DNA from: an uncultured Clostridia bacterium
GTDB taxonomy: Bacteria; Bacillota; Clostridia; Oscillospirales; Acutalibacteraceae
Reading direction: 5' to 3'
NCBI GenBank assembly: GCA_937876205.1
Contig: CALEII010000004.1
Coordinates: forward strand, 9,665 to 73,664
Length of the DNA: 64,000 nt
Shown here: one piece after another, positions 17,386-24,654 of the stretch
Numbering within the stretch: the first letter of the stretch is position 1
Layout: each line of letters opens with the position of its first letter
Notes under the pieces: model-generated
Database searches by the model: none
What the model saw: only the letters and a program-made list of their open reading frames with translations
What the model was told of the DNA's origin: nothing
Position numbers and translations under genes: made by a program

Positions 17386-17414
17386 TTGAAAAACTGTTAT
17401 CAATGTGTTATATT
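17386..17414 (+). promoter_or_regulatory. Promoter of secreted alpha/beta hydrolase gene
   Basis: TTGAAA (17386-17391), 17 bases, TATATT (17409-17414), 29 bases before the start codon. Confidence 0.65.
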
Positions 17415-17443
17415 ATTAAAAAAAAGTGATAGGAGAATTTTTT

Positions 17444-18889
17444 ATGAACAAGGTTTTCAGATCATCAATCAGCATTCTTCTTACTGTTCTTCTTGCGTTC
17501 TCTGTCGTTATCTTTCCGTCTGCAGAGGAGTCTGCAGTCACTCCCGACAAGTGCATATGCGGTGAAGAGCCTGAGATTTATGTTGCTGCTCTCGGCAGTG
17601 CAACACTTTATCAGAATGCAGACACAGAAAATGAAAAAGTTATCTTCCGTCCCGAAACAAGCACCTATGTGAAGCTTATAGCAAAGCTTCTCGGTCCTCT
17701 TGTTTCAGTTATCATCACAAAGGATTATGACGCATTTACAGATGCGCTCATCCCTGCCGTAAATGATGTCTTCGGTGCTCTCGCAAACGATGAAGAAGGC
17801 AACTCAACACCTGATGTCACAACAAAAGAGGAGCTTCCCACAGACCCCACTCACGGGCTCACAGGAAACTACTACTTCGGCTATGACTTCCGTGCTGACC
17901 CCCTTGTTGTTGCAGATGAACTCAACACATATATAAACCACGTCCTTGAGCTGACAGGTCACGACAAGGTAAGACTTCGTGCATCATCAATGGGCGGCGT
18001 TATGACAATGTCATATTTCTATGAATACGGATATGAGAAAGTCAAGTCTGTTATTTTCCAGTGCTGTCCTCTTCAGGGCACTGCTGTCGCAGGTGACCTT
18101 TTCAACGGCAGAATTGAAATAACAGAGGATTCCGTCTACCGTTATGCACAGACAGCACTCCCCTCACTTCTTGACGGCTTCACAGAAAAGCTTGTTCTCG
18201 GTCTTGTGGGTATTGTTTATAAGAGTGGCTTCCTCGGAAGTGTACTCGATAAGGTACAGCCGGTTCTTGACAACTGCGCTCCCAGAGTATTTGATGAGCT
18301 TCTGATTCCCGTTTTCAGATCAAACTGCGGTATATGGTCATTCGTTCCGGACGAATACTACGAAAGTGCAAAGGTATTTATGCTCGGTGACAATCCCAAT
18401 GCAGTCCTTGAAGCAAGAATTGATGAATACCATTACAACGTTCAGCAGAGGGCAGGAGAAATTCTCAACGATGTTCTCGACAACGGTGTGCCTGTAATGA
18501 TTCTCGCAGGTACAGCAATACAGAGAACTCCTCTTGTTCCCACATGGCACAATGACTCTGACGGAACCGTTGACACAAAGTACGCATCAGTTGGCGGCAC
18601 AATCGCAGAGCTTGGTACAACACTCGGTGACGGTTATGTTCAGGCTGTTGACTGCGGACACAAGCATATTTCACCCGACAACAGAATTGATGCTTCCACA
18701 TGTCTTCTTCCCGAAAACACTTGGTTTGTCACACCTATGCTCCACAGCACAACACACGACGGACACGGTGAGCTTTACCGTTGGTTCTTCTCAAATGACG
18801 ATGAGGGTGTGAACATCTGGTCAAACCCCGATTATCCTCAGTTCCTCGTAAATGATGTGGATGCACAGACACTCACACCTCAGAAATAA
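17444..18889 (+). CDS. Secreted alpha/beta hydrolase, LCAT/lipase-like
   Basis: Exported protein of 481 residues. The start at 17444 follows AGGAG. Residues 1-27 form a signal peptide. The region LNTYINHVLEL...DKVRLRASSMGGVMTMSYF (160-192) matches the nucleophile elbow of alpha/beta hydrolases; the usual G-x-S-x-G reads A-S-S-M-G with Ser182 as probable nucleophile. The general course (long N-terminal insert, Asn-Asp-Ser-Asp-Gly-Thr-Val near 368, His-Lys-His near 406) suggests a lipase or acyltransferase-type Ser-Asp-His triad like the LCAT/PGAP1 group. Substrate is unknown. It is one of several exported lipid-acting candidates in the window. Monocistronic with a terminator. Confidence 0.68.
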   Translation: MNKVFRSSISILLTVLLAFSVVIFPSAEESAVTPDKCICGEEPEIYVAALGSATLYQNADTENEKVIFRPETSTYVKLIAKLLGPLVSVIITKDYDAFTDALIPAVNDVFGALANDEEGNSTPDVTTKEELPTDPTHGLTGNYYFGYDFRADPLVVADELNTYINHVLELTGHDKVRLRASSMGGVMTMSYFYEYGYEKVKSVIFQCCPLQGTAVAGDLFNGRIEITEDSVYRYAQTALPSLLDGFTEKLVLGLVGIVYKSGFLGSVLDKVQPVLDNCAPRVFDELLIPVFRSNCGIWSFVPDEYYESAKVFMLGDNPNAVLEARIDEYHYNVQQRAGEILNDVLDNGVPVMILAGTAIQRTPLVPTWHNDSDGTVDTKYASVGGTIAELGTTLGDGYVQAVDCGHKHISPDNRIDASTCLLPENTWFVTPMLHSTTHDGHGELYRWFFSNDDEGVNIWSNPDYPQFLVNDVDAQTLTPQK

Positions 18890-18901
18890 TAAACCAATAT
18901 C

Positions 18902-18943
18902 AGGGGCTGTAAAAACGATAGTTTTTTTGCAGCCTCTTTTTCT
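18902..18943 (+). terminator. Terminator after alpha/beta hydrolase gene
   Basis: Hairpin AGGGGCTGTAAAAA / TTTTTTGCAGCCTCT (with G-T pairs) followed by TTTTTC. Confidence 0.78.
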
Positions 18944-18968
18944 TTCCTTGTTTTGCATAAAAAAGTGC

Positions 18969-18997
18969 TTGTATTTACAAAAATTATAATGTATAAT
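18969..18997 (+). promoter_or_regulatory. Promoter of 19029 membrane protein gene
   Basis: TTGTAT (18969-18974), 17 bases, TATAAT (18992-18997); CAGGAG and the start codon follow at 19029. Confidence 0.65.
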
Positions 18998-19028
18998 ATA
19001 TTTTAACTATTTATCAGGAGTTGAGAAA

Positions 19029-20900
19029 ATGAGCGATCCTATTAAAGTTGATTTCTCTGACAAGGGTAAGGGCAGAGGCTCTTCATCCACTAAAGAGGTT
19101 TATATTCCTCCCGAAAAGGCAGGGCTCAAAATTGCACTGAGCATTCTGCTTACAGCTATCGGCGGTGCCGTTGCATACTACTTTATGCTGCCCGCAATGA
19201 ATTTCGGCGCACTTGAGTTCTATATTTTCTGGGCTGTTGTGGTTGCAATATTCATCGGTGCAAATGTTCTTTTATCAAAGGCGTTTATGCGTCCCGAGTA
19301 CATTCCCTATGTAAAAAGGGTTTCAATTGCACCCGTAATCATTGCTGTGATACTCGGTCTTGTGCTGCTTGTGGGCTATCTTACATCAAGCGTATTCTTC
19401 AGAGCTGCATCTTACAGCGAGCTTCTTTCTTTCAGTGAAAGCGGTGAGCTCAATTCAAGTGTTACAAAAATCGACAGCACAGTTGATTTCAAAAACGTTG
19501 CAATGATAGACAAGGCTGCAGCAGAAAAGCTTGCAGACAAGGTGCTCGGTGACCTTGCGACAATCGGTCTTGAGTCTCAGTTTGAGCTTGCTACAGACTA
19601 TTCAACACAGATTAACTATAAGGGTGCTCCCTGCAGAGTCTATCCTCTCAGATACGGAAACTTCTTCAAGTGGCTCAACAATACAAAAGACGGTTTCCCC
19701 GGCTATGTTATCGTCAATATGAACACTCAGGAGACTGAATTTGTTCTTCTCGGCGAAGGTACATCTGAAGGATATATCAAGTATTCTCCCACAGAATATC
19801 TTCAGAAAAGACTTGACCGTATAATCCGTTTTGAATACCCCACAGCGATTTTCGGCAACATTTCATTTGAAATTGATGATAACGGAACTCCCTTCTGGAT
19901 CTGTGAGGTTATAGAAAAGAAAATCGGTCTTATCGGCGGTGACGATGTCAAGGCAATAGTTATGGTCGATGCTGTCACAGGCGAATCTGTATACTATACA
20001 ATAGAAGAGGTTATTGCAGGTGAAACATCTGCCGATGCATCAGGTGAAGTAAAAAATCTCTCCTGGATTGACCAGGCTTACAATGCAGACCTTCTTGTTC
20101 AGCAGTATAACTACTACGGCACATATCTTAACGGCTTCTGGAACTCAATTTTCGGTCAGTCAGGCGTTAAGAAGGCAACTGTAGGCTCAAGCTACATCGC
20201 AATGGACGACGACGTTTACATCTATACAGGTGTTACAAGCGTTACTGCAGACGAATCTATTCTCGGTTTCATCCTTATCAACCAGAGAACAAAGGAAGCT
20301 ATGTTCTACACAACAACAGGTGCAACTGAAGCTGCTGCTCAGAATTCAGCTCAGGGCGCACTTTCAGATAAGGGCTGGAGCGCAACATTCCCCCTGCTTA
20401 TAAACCTTGACGGCGAAGCAACATACTTTATGTCAATGAAGGACGCAAGCAATGTAGTTAAAGGTTATGCAATGGTAAACGTAAGCAACTACAACATCGT
20501 TGCAACTGATGCCGCAGACGGTAATCCTGACCTTGTAAAGTGTATTCAGAACTATGCCGGAGTCCTCAAGGACAACAAAAATGTTGTAATAGATGTTGAC
20601 ACATCTGTTGCTCCCGAAATAATCGTTGACAGCAACACTCCCGACAGCAAGCCCGCAGAACTGAGCATAACAGGCACTGTCACAGATATCAGAAGCCAGA
20701 TAGAAAACGGCTCCACCTGCTATTACATTGCACTTTCAGGTGCTGATAAGTATATCAGAGTTTCAGCAGATGATGTTCCCGAAGCAATCTTCTTTGCAAA
20801 GGGTGATTCACTTACAGTGACATATAAAGAATCAGATGTAAGCGAAAACTGGATAGAAACAGCAAATATCGCTCTTGCAGAAACAGAAACAGCTGCTTAA
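19029..20900 (+). CDS. Conserved-type membrane protein with large external domain, unknown function
   Basis: Protein of 623 residues that I cannot name. The N-terminal ~28 residues are charged and cytosolic. Three hydrophobic helices follow (about 33-52, 58-82, 98-122). From about 125 on, the chain is soluble and probably external, with repeated beta-rich segments of the kind FPGYVIVNMNTQETEFVLLG and KAIVMVDAVTGESVYYTI that recall PepSY-like or propeptide-like folds. The last ~90 residues (from about 530) resemble an OB-like domain. It has its own promoter and terminator and no informative neighbours. A surface-exposed role is inferred only from topology. Confidence 0.7.
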   Translation: MSDPIKVDFSDKGKGRGSSSTKEVYIPPEKAGLKIALSILLTAIGGAVAYYFMLPAMNFGALEFYIFWAVVVAIFIGANVLLSKAFMRPEYIPYVKRVSIAPVIIAVILGLVLLVGYLTSSVFFRAASYSELLSFSESGELNSSVTKIDSTVDFKNVAMIDKAAAEKLADKVLGDLATIGLESQFELATDYSTQINYKGAPCRVYPLRYGNFFKWLNNTKDGFPGYVIVNMNTQETEFVLLGEGTSEGYIKYSPTEYLQKRLDRIIRFEYPTAIFGNISFEIDDNGTPFWICEVIEKKIGLIGGDDVKAIVMVDAVTGESVYYTIEEVIAGETSADASGEVKNLSWIDQAYNADLLVQQYNYYGTYLNGFWNSIFGQSGVKKATVGSSYIAMDDDVYIYTGVTSVTADESILGFILINQRTKEAMFYTTTGATEAAAQNSAQGALSDKGWSATFPLLINLDGEATYFMSMKDASNVVKGYAMVNVSNYNIVATDAADGNPDLVKCIQNYAGVLKDNKNVVIDVDTSVAPEIIVDSNTPDSKPAELSITGTVTDIRSQIENGSTCYYIALSGADKYIRVSADDVPEAIFFAKGDSLTVTYKESDVSENWIETANIALAETETAA

Positions 20901-20914
20901 CAGCAGTAAAAAGA

Positions 20915-20945
20915 ACAACGGACACGTTTTGTGTCCGTTGTTTTG
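20915..20945. terminator. Bidirectional terminator
   Basis: Perfect 11-bp stem ACAACGGACAC / GTGTCCGTTGT (20915-20925, 20931-20941), then TTTTGC, between convergent genes. Confidence 0.88.
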
Positions 20946-20954
20946 CATTATTAT

Positions 20955-21554
20955 TTACAATATATTTATCAATCCTACTGCGCCGCCTGTAATCATTTCA
21001 GCGGCAATGAGAGCGAGCTCATCCATTGTGATGCCCGTATCACCCTTAAGCCATCTGAGATACATAGAAATTGTGCCGGAGGCAATAAACTCTGCAGTCA
21101 GCTTCAGCCTTTCATTTGCAGAGGTATTTTTTTTACCGTACATTTCAATAAGCTCATCACTGAGAATATCTTTTATCATAAACATAAAATCAGTGAAATC
21201 ATTGTTTTTTGCTATGCTTTTAAACAGATCTATTTTTTCGCTTATGATTTCATTTATTCCGGTAAAGAATTCATATGCACTGCCGTTGCCGGTAGAAAAC
21301 TCAATTATTTCGTCTTTGATAATTGACACAACCATATTTCCCAGGTCATTATACAGGTCAGAAATGCTTTCATAGTGCAGATAAAAGGTTTTTCTGTCTA
21401 TATTTGCAATCTTTGAAAGCTCCGTAATGGTTATTTTTGAAATATCCTTTTCCTGAAGCAGATGTATAAATGCACCGATTATTGCCTTCTTTGTTTTTAT
21501 CTGACGCCTGTCAAGATTCTGTCTGTAATACAGTGCGTGCTCGATTTTGCTCAT
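20955..21554 (-). CDS. TetR/AcrR family transcriptional regulator
   Basis: DNA-binding regulator of 199 residues. Residues about 19-65 form the TetR helix-turn-helix: KKAIIGAFIHLLQEKDISKITITELSKIANIDRKTFYLHYESISDLY contains the family's characteristic ITELSKIANIDRKTFYLHY recognition region. The C-terminal ligand/dimer domain is helical and not classifiable by eye. It is separated from the divergent metallophosphoesterase gene by 245 bases. Its promoter is flanked by an 8-bp inverted pair that overlaps the -35, suggesting autorepression. The ligand and other targets are not evident; the divergent phosphoesterase could be one. Confidence 0.9.
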   Translation of the reverse strand: MSKIEHALYYRQNLDRRQIKTKKAIIGAFIHLLQEKDISKITITELSKIANIDRKTFYLHYESISDLYNDLGNMVVSIIKDEIIEFSTGNGSAYEFFTGINEIISEKIDLFKSIAKNNDFTDFMFMIKDILSDELIEMYGKKNTSANERLKLTAEFIASGTISMYLRWLKGDTGITMDELALIAAEMITGGAVGLINIL

Positions 21555-21570
21555 AAAAATTCACCGGATT

Positions 21571-21621
21571 TCTGTTGATTTCTCAGTTATTATACACCCA
21601 AAAACAGGAATAGTCAACAGA
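21571..21621 (-). promoter_or_regulatory. tetR promoter flanked by inverted half-sites
   Basis: Minus strand: TTGACT (21617-21612), 17 bases, TATAAT (21594-21589). The 8-mers TCTGTTGA (21571-21578) and TCAACAGA (21614-21621) are exact inverted copies that overlap the -35 and lie just after the expected transcript start. They are candidate repressor half-sites, though 35 bases apart. Confidence 0.6.
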
Positions 21622-21739
21622 TTGCGTATTATTTCTCCTTTTGCTGACTTATACTCACCGTATTCTGTGACTTTCTCTCAAACAGAAGTTTATAATTATG
21701 TTAAAATATTATAAATTTTTTTATGATACTTAAAAAATA

Positions 21740-21767
21740 TTGACAAAAAAATATTTTTAACTATAAT
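21740..21767 (+). promoter_or_regulatory. Promoter of secreted metallophosphoesterase gene
   Basis: TTGACA (21740-21745), 16 bases, TATAAT (21762-21767), 33 bases before the start codon. Confidence 0.75.
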
Positions 21768-21799
21768 TGAATTGTTAAAATTAAACGGAGGTTTTTTAT

Positions 21800-22951
21800 A
21801 TGAAAAAATGTATTTCTGTACTTCTTGCAGTTGTAATGCTTATGTGTGCAAGCATTTCTGTTTTTGCAGCAACACCTGCAGAAGAAGCAAAGCTTCAGTT
21901 CAACGAAGACGGAAGCTTTAAAATTATGAACATTTCAGATATTCAGGACCAGGAAAATCTGCTCAAGGTAACAGCAGACTTTATGGCTGCTGCGATCGAA
22001 GCTGAACAGCCCGACCTTATCATCCTTACCGGTGATAACATTTCAGGCAATTCAATCGTTGCCAACAAGACAGAGCAGGCTATCAGAGCAGTTATGAATG
22101 TTCTTGATCCGTTCGGCATTCCCGTTGCTATCGTTTTCGGTAATCATGACGAAGAATCCGGCGTAAGCAAAGAAGAACAGATGGCTATCTACAACTCATA
22201 TGACTGCGATATTTCATATGATGACGGTGAAGCTCTCTGGGGCTGCGGCACATACAACGTTCCCATCTACTCATCAACAGATGATACAGATGTAGTTTTC
22301 AACTGCTGGATGTTCGACACAGGCAACCGTGACGAAGACGGTGAATACGACCACGTAAAACAGGACCAGCTTGATTGGTATAAGGCAAAATCAGCTGAAC
22401 TCAAGGCTGCAAACGGCGGCGAAGCAGTGCCCTCAATCGCATTCCAGCACATTATCGTCCCCGAAATCTTTGAAGCACTTGATGTTGTTGATGCTTCAAC
22501 TCCCGGTGCAGTAGCAAAGCTCGGCAATTACTATGCTCTTCCCGAAACTGCAGCAGAAGGCAGCTTTATGGGTGAAGCACCCTGTCCTTCAGGCACAAAC
22601 GGCGGTGAATTTGATGCATTCCTTGAGTGTGGAGATGTTCTTGCAGTTGTTTCAGGTCACGACCACACAAACTCATTCATAGTTCCTCACAAGGGTATCG
22701 ATATCATCAACACTCCCACATGCGGCTTCAGGTCATACGGCAGCAGCGAGTCAAGAGGTATCAGAATCTTTGAGCTCAACGAGTCAACTCCTGCTGAATA
22801 TACAACAAGAATTATTACTTTTGAAGAATTCTTTGCTGATGACGCAGGAATGATGTTTACAGCTAAATTCTATAGTTTTATCGGCGACCTTATGACATTC
22901 TTCTACGGTCTCTGGGCTAAGCTGGCAAGCTTTCTTGGCATTAACGGCTAA
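21800..22951 (+). CDS. Secreted calcineurin-like metallophosphoesterase
   Basis: Exported protein of 383 residues. Signal peptide 1-23 ends Val-Phe-Ala. The two-metal phosphoesterase ligands are all present: Asp47-x-Gln49 in ISDIQD, Gly-Asp at 78-79 in LTGDN, GNHD at 114-117, His217 in FQHIIV and GHDH at 286-289. The D-x-Q variant of the first motif is typical of the purple-acid-phosphatase-related secreted group. A hydrophobic C-terminal segment (about 352-383) may be membrane-associated. Likely hydrolyses phosphate esters or diesters outside the cell. GGAGG precedes ATG. It contrasts with the degenerate phosphoesterase folds of the protein encoded at 41200. Confidence 0.88.
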   Translation: MKKCISVLLAVVMLMCASISVFAATPAEEAKLQFNEDGSFKIMNISDIQDQENLLKVTADFMAAAIEAEQPDLIILTGDNISGNSIVANKTEQAIRAVMNVLDPFGIPVAIVFGNHDEESGVSKEEQMAIYNSYDCDISYDDGEALWGCGTYNVPIYSSTDDTDVVFNCWMFDTGNRDEDGEYDHVKQDQLDWYKAKSAELKAANGGEAVPSIAFQHIIVPEIFEALDVVDASTPGAVAKLGNYYALPETAAEGSFMGEAPCPSGTNGGEFDAFLECGDVLAVVSGHDHTNSFIVPHKGIDIINTPTCGFRSYGSSESRGIRIFELNESTPAEYTTRIITFEEFFADDAGMMFTAKFYSFIGDLMTFFYGLWAKLASFLGING

Positions 22952-22965
22952 TCAGGAAAATTCGG

Positions 22966-22995
22966 GGTGCACTATAATGTGCACCTCTTTTTTAT
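22966..22995 (+). terminator. Terminator after metallophosphoesterase gene
   Basis: GGTGCAC / GTGCACC stem (22966-22972, 22979-22985) followed by TCTTTTTTTATTT. Confidence 0.85.
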
Positions 22996-23002
22996 TTATA
23001 TG

Positions 23003-23031
23003 TTGAAAAAAATACCTGACAGTGATATAAT
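23003..23031 (+). promoter_or_regulatory. Promoter of anchored protein gene 23054
   Basis: TTGAAA (23003-23008), 17 bases, TATAAT (23026-23031). AAAGGAGG and ATG follow within 25 bases. Confidence 0.8.
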
Positions 23032-23053
23032 CAGTCTGAAAGGAGGAACTGTA

Positions 23054-23761
23054 ATGAACAAAGCAAAAGCATTGTTTGCGGCAGGTATAATCGTTGTAGT
23101 TGCTGCTGCATCGGGTGCATTATGGTACCTTAACGAAAACGGAAGAATCGGCACGGAAACCACAACATCAGTACAGACGACCATAGCTGATTACGACAAT
23201 GAAAACAAAACAGAAAAAACAACAACAGCCGAAACAACCGTAAAAGCTGAGCCTGCATCAGCTTACACAAAGGATGAAATAAACAATTTTCTCTCTGTTT
23301 TTTCAAATGTATACTTTGCCGAGCAGTCAGGCTTCAATTCAAAGAATTATTCCGATTATGACCTGCTTCTTTTCGCATTTCTTCATATAAAGCACACGGA
23401 CAAATCAGCCATTGTCACTGAAATACGTGATGATGATATAATTTACTACTCAGGTGTCTCCATAGAAAAAGTAAACACCGTACTTGATGAATATTTCGGA
23501 CTGGTTGTTGATGCTCAGAGTGTTTACACAGAGCAGGATCATCTTTTTTTCTTATATGATAACGGAATGTTCTACACCCCTGCGGGCGACGGACTGTCAT
23601 ACAACAACCGATGTGAAGCAACATCCGTGGCATACAGCGGCGATAATATCATAGTTCAGTTCACGATATACGCAGGCAATGAAAAATACGCAACAGGTGA
23701 AGCCAGAATAAAAGTCTCAGAAAGCGGTCTGAAGCTTGATTTATATAAGGTTTATTTCTGA
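23054..23761 (+). CDS. Membrane-anchored external protein with Thr-rich linker, unknown function
   Basis: Protein of 235 residues that I do not recognise. The start at 23054 is fixed by AAAGGAGG; an in-frame ATG at 22967 lies inside the preceding terminator and before the promoter. Residues about 5-25 are a single hydrophobic anchor, followed by a linker rich in Thr, Glu and Lys (about 31-65, with repeated ETTTS/KTTTAETT blocks). Residues about 68-235 are a folded domain with many Tyr, Asp and Phe, starting YTKDEINNFLSVFSNVYF. The same anchor-linker-domain layout occurs in the DUF4474 protein at 53533. Single gene. Confidence 0.7.
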   Translation: MNKAKALFAAGIIVVVAAASGALWYLNENGRIGTETTTSVQTTIADYDNENKTEKTTTAETTVKAEPASAYTKDEINNFLSVFSNVYFAEQSGFNSKNYSDYDLLLFAFLHIKHTDKSAIVTEIRDDDIIYYSGVSIEKVNTVLDEYFGLVVDAQSVYTEQDHLFFLYDNGMFYTPAGDGLSYNNRCEATSVAYSGDNIIVQFTIYAGNEKYATGEARIKVSESGLKLDLYKVYF

Positions 23762-23857
23762 TAAATAAAAATAAGAAATGCCTTAAATGCCCAAGTCTCA
23801 ATAGGAAAGATTTGTGTTTTTTTGTTAATATTAACGGATAAAAAAAATCAAAAACAC

Positions 23858-23937
23858 TTGATTTAATCCGTGTAATATGTTATTATATTGCTGTTCTTGT
23901 AATTTCAGTTTCACAAGGCAAGAAGAATATTACACGG
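23858..23937 (+). promoter_or_regulatory. Promoter of small dockerin gene, bracketed by an 11-bp inverted repeat
   Basis: TTGATT (23858-23863), 17 bases, TATTAT (23881-23886). CCGTGTAATAT (23868-23878, in the spacer) and ATATTACACGG (23927-23937, in the leader) are exact inverted copies 48 bases apart, a possible paired operator. Confidence 0.5.
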
Positions 23938-23991
23938 TTAATTGTTTGGTAAAACGGTATGATCGTAAAAAATCAAGGAGGAATTTTTATC

Positions 23992-24477
23992 ATGAGTAAA
24001 AACCTTAAGTCACTTATCTGCTGCATTCTTGCTCTCCTCTTCGTTTCTGCTACAGTAATCGCTGTTTTCGCAGACAGCAACTCTCTTGTTGCTAACGATG
24101 AAGCAGTTTCAGCTACAGATGTTGAGGAAACTTCAGCTGCAGACGAAACAACAACAGCTGCAGACGAAACAACAACAGTTGCAGACGAAACAACAACAGT
24201 TGCAGACGAAACATCAGAAGTAGTTTCAGAAGTAGAATCAGAAACAGATCCTGCTCCCGTATACAGACTCGGTGATGTAAACTTCGACGGCAGAATCACA
24301 GCTGCAGACGCTCGTCTTGCTCTTCGTTTCTCAGCTAAGCTTCAGCAGCCCACAGCTGACGAATTTGTTGTTGCTAACGTTGTTCTTGATGACGTAATCA
24401 AGGCTAACGATGCAAGACTTATTCTCAGAGTTTCAGCTCAGCTTTCAACAGAAGCAGATTTCGGCGTTGCTGCATAA
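23992..24477 (+). CDS. Small secreted dockerin protein with Thr-rich repeat linker
   Basis: Exported protein of 161 residues. The start at 23992 follows AAGGAGG. Signal peptide 1-27 ends Val-Phe-Ala. Residues about 42-80 are a linker of repeated A-D-E-T-T-T units encoded by near-perfect 21-bp repeats. Residues about 88-150 are a type I dockerin: the first calcium loop is intact (DVNFDGRITAADARLALRFS), while the second has lost its acidic loop residues (VVLDDVIKANDARLILRVS). No catalytic or binding module is present, so the protein is just signal, linker and dockerin. It could occupy cohesins or act as a surface tether. Strong terminator follows. Confidence 0.85.
   Translation: MSKNLKSLICCILALLFVSATVIAVFADSNSLVANDEAVSATDVEETSAADETTTAADETTTVADETTTVADETSEVVSEVESETDPAPVYRLGDVNFDGRITAADARLALRFSAKLQQPTADEFVVANVVLDDVIKANDARLILRVSAQLSTEADFGVAA
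24139..24215 (+). repeat. Coding 21-bp tandem repeat (Ala-Asp-Glu-Thr-Thr-Thr linker)
   Basis: Three full units starting GCAGACGAAACAACAACAG at 24139, 24160 and 24181 plus a partial fourth at 24202, in frame within the small dockerin gene. Units differ at one or two bases, so copy number could vary between strains. Confidence 0.9.
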
Positions 24478-24497
24478 TTAAAAAACTGAATTTTTTG

Positions 24498-24530
24498 ACA
24501 GAGCGGTTGTTAAACTGCTCTGTTTTTTTC
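24498..24530 (+). terminator. Terminator after small dockerin gene
   Basis: ACAGAGC / GCTCTGT stem (24498-24504, 24516-24522) followed by TTTTTTTC. Confidence 0.88.
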
Positions 24531-24586
24531 TTTTAAGAATATAATAAAAAGTTAACAAAAATTTTATTACTAATGCCAAAATATTG

Positions 24587-24615
24587 TTGCATTTTAAAAC
24601 AAGTTATGATAAAAT
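24587..24615 (+). promoter_or_regulatory. Promoter of GPH transporter gene
   Basis: TTGCAT (24587-24592), 17 bases, TAAAAT (24610-24615). Confidence 0.6.
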
Positions 24616-24654
24616 AACTGTATTATTTATATTTATGTAATGGAGGTTTTTCTT

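Noticed and set aside
24139..24215. CRISPR-like short repeat array
   Set aside because: The 21-bp units are contiguous, in frame and encode the Thr-rich linker; there are no spacers.
24640..24654. ATG start of the GPH transporter at 24640
   Set aside because: That ATG is part of the TGGAGG ribosome site; the TTG eight bases after it is the better start.
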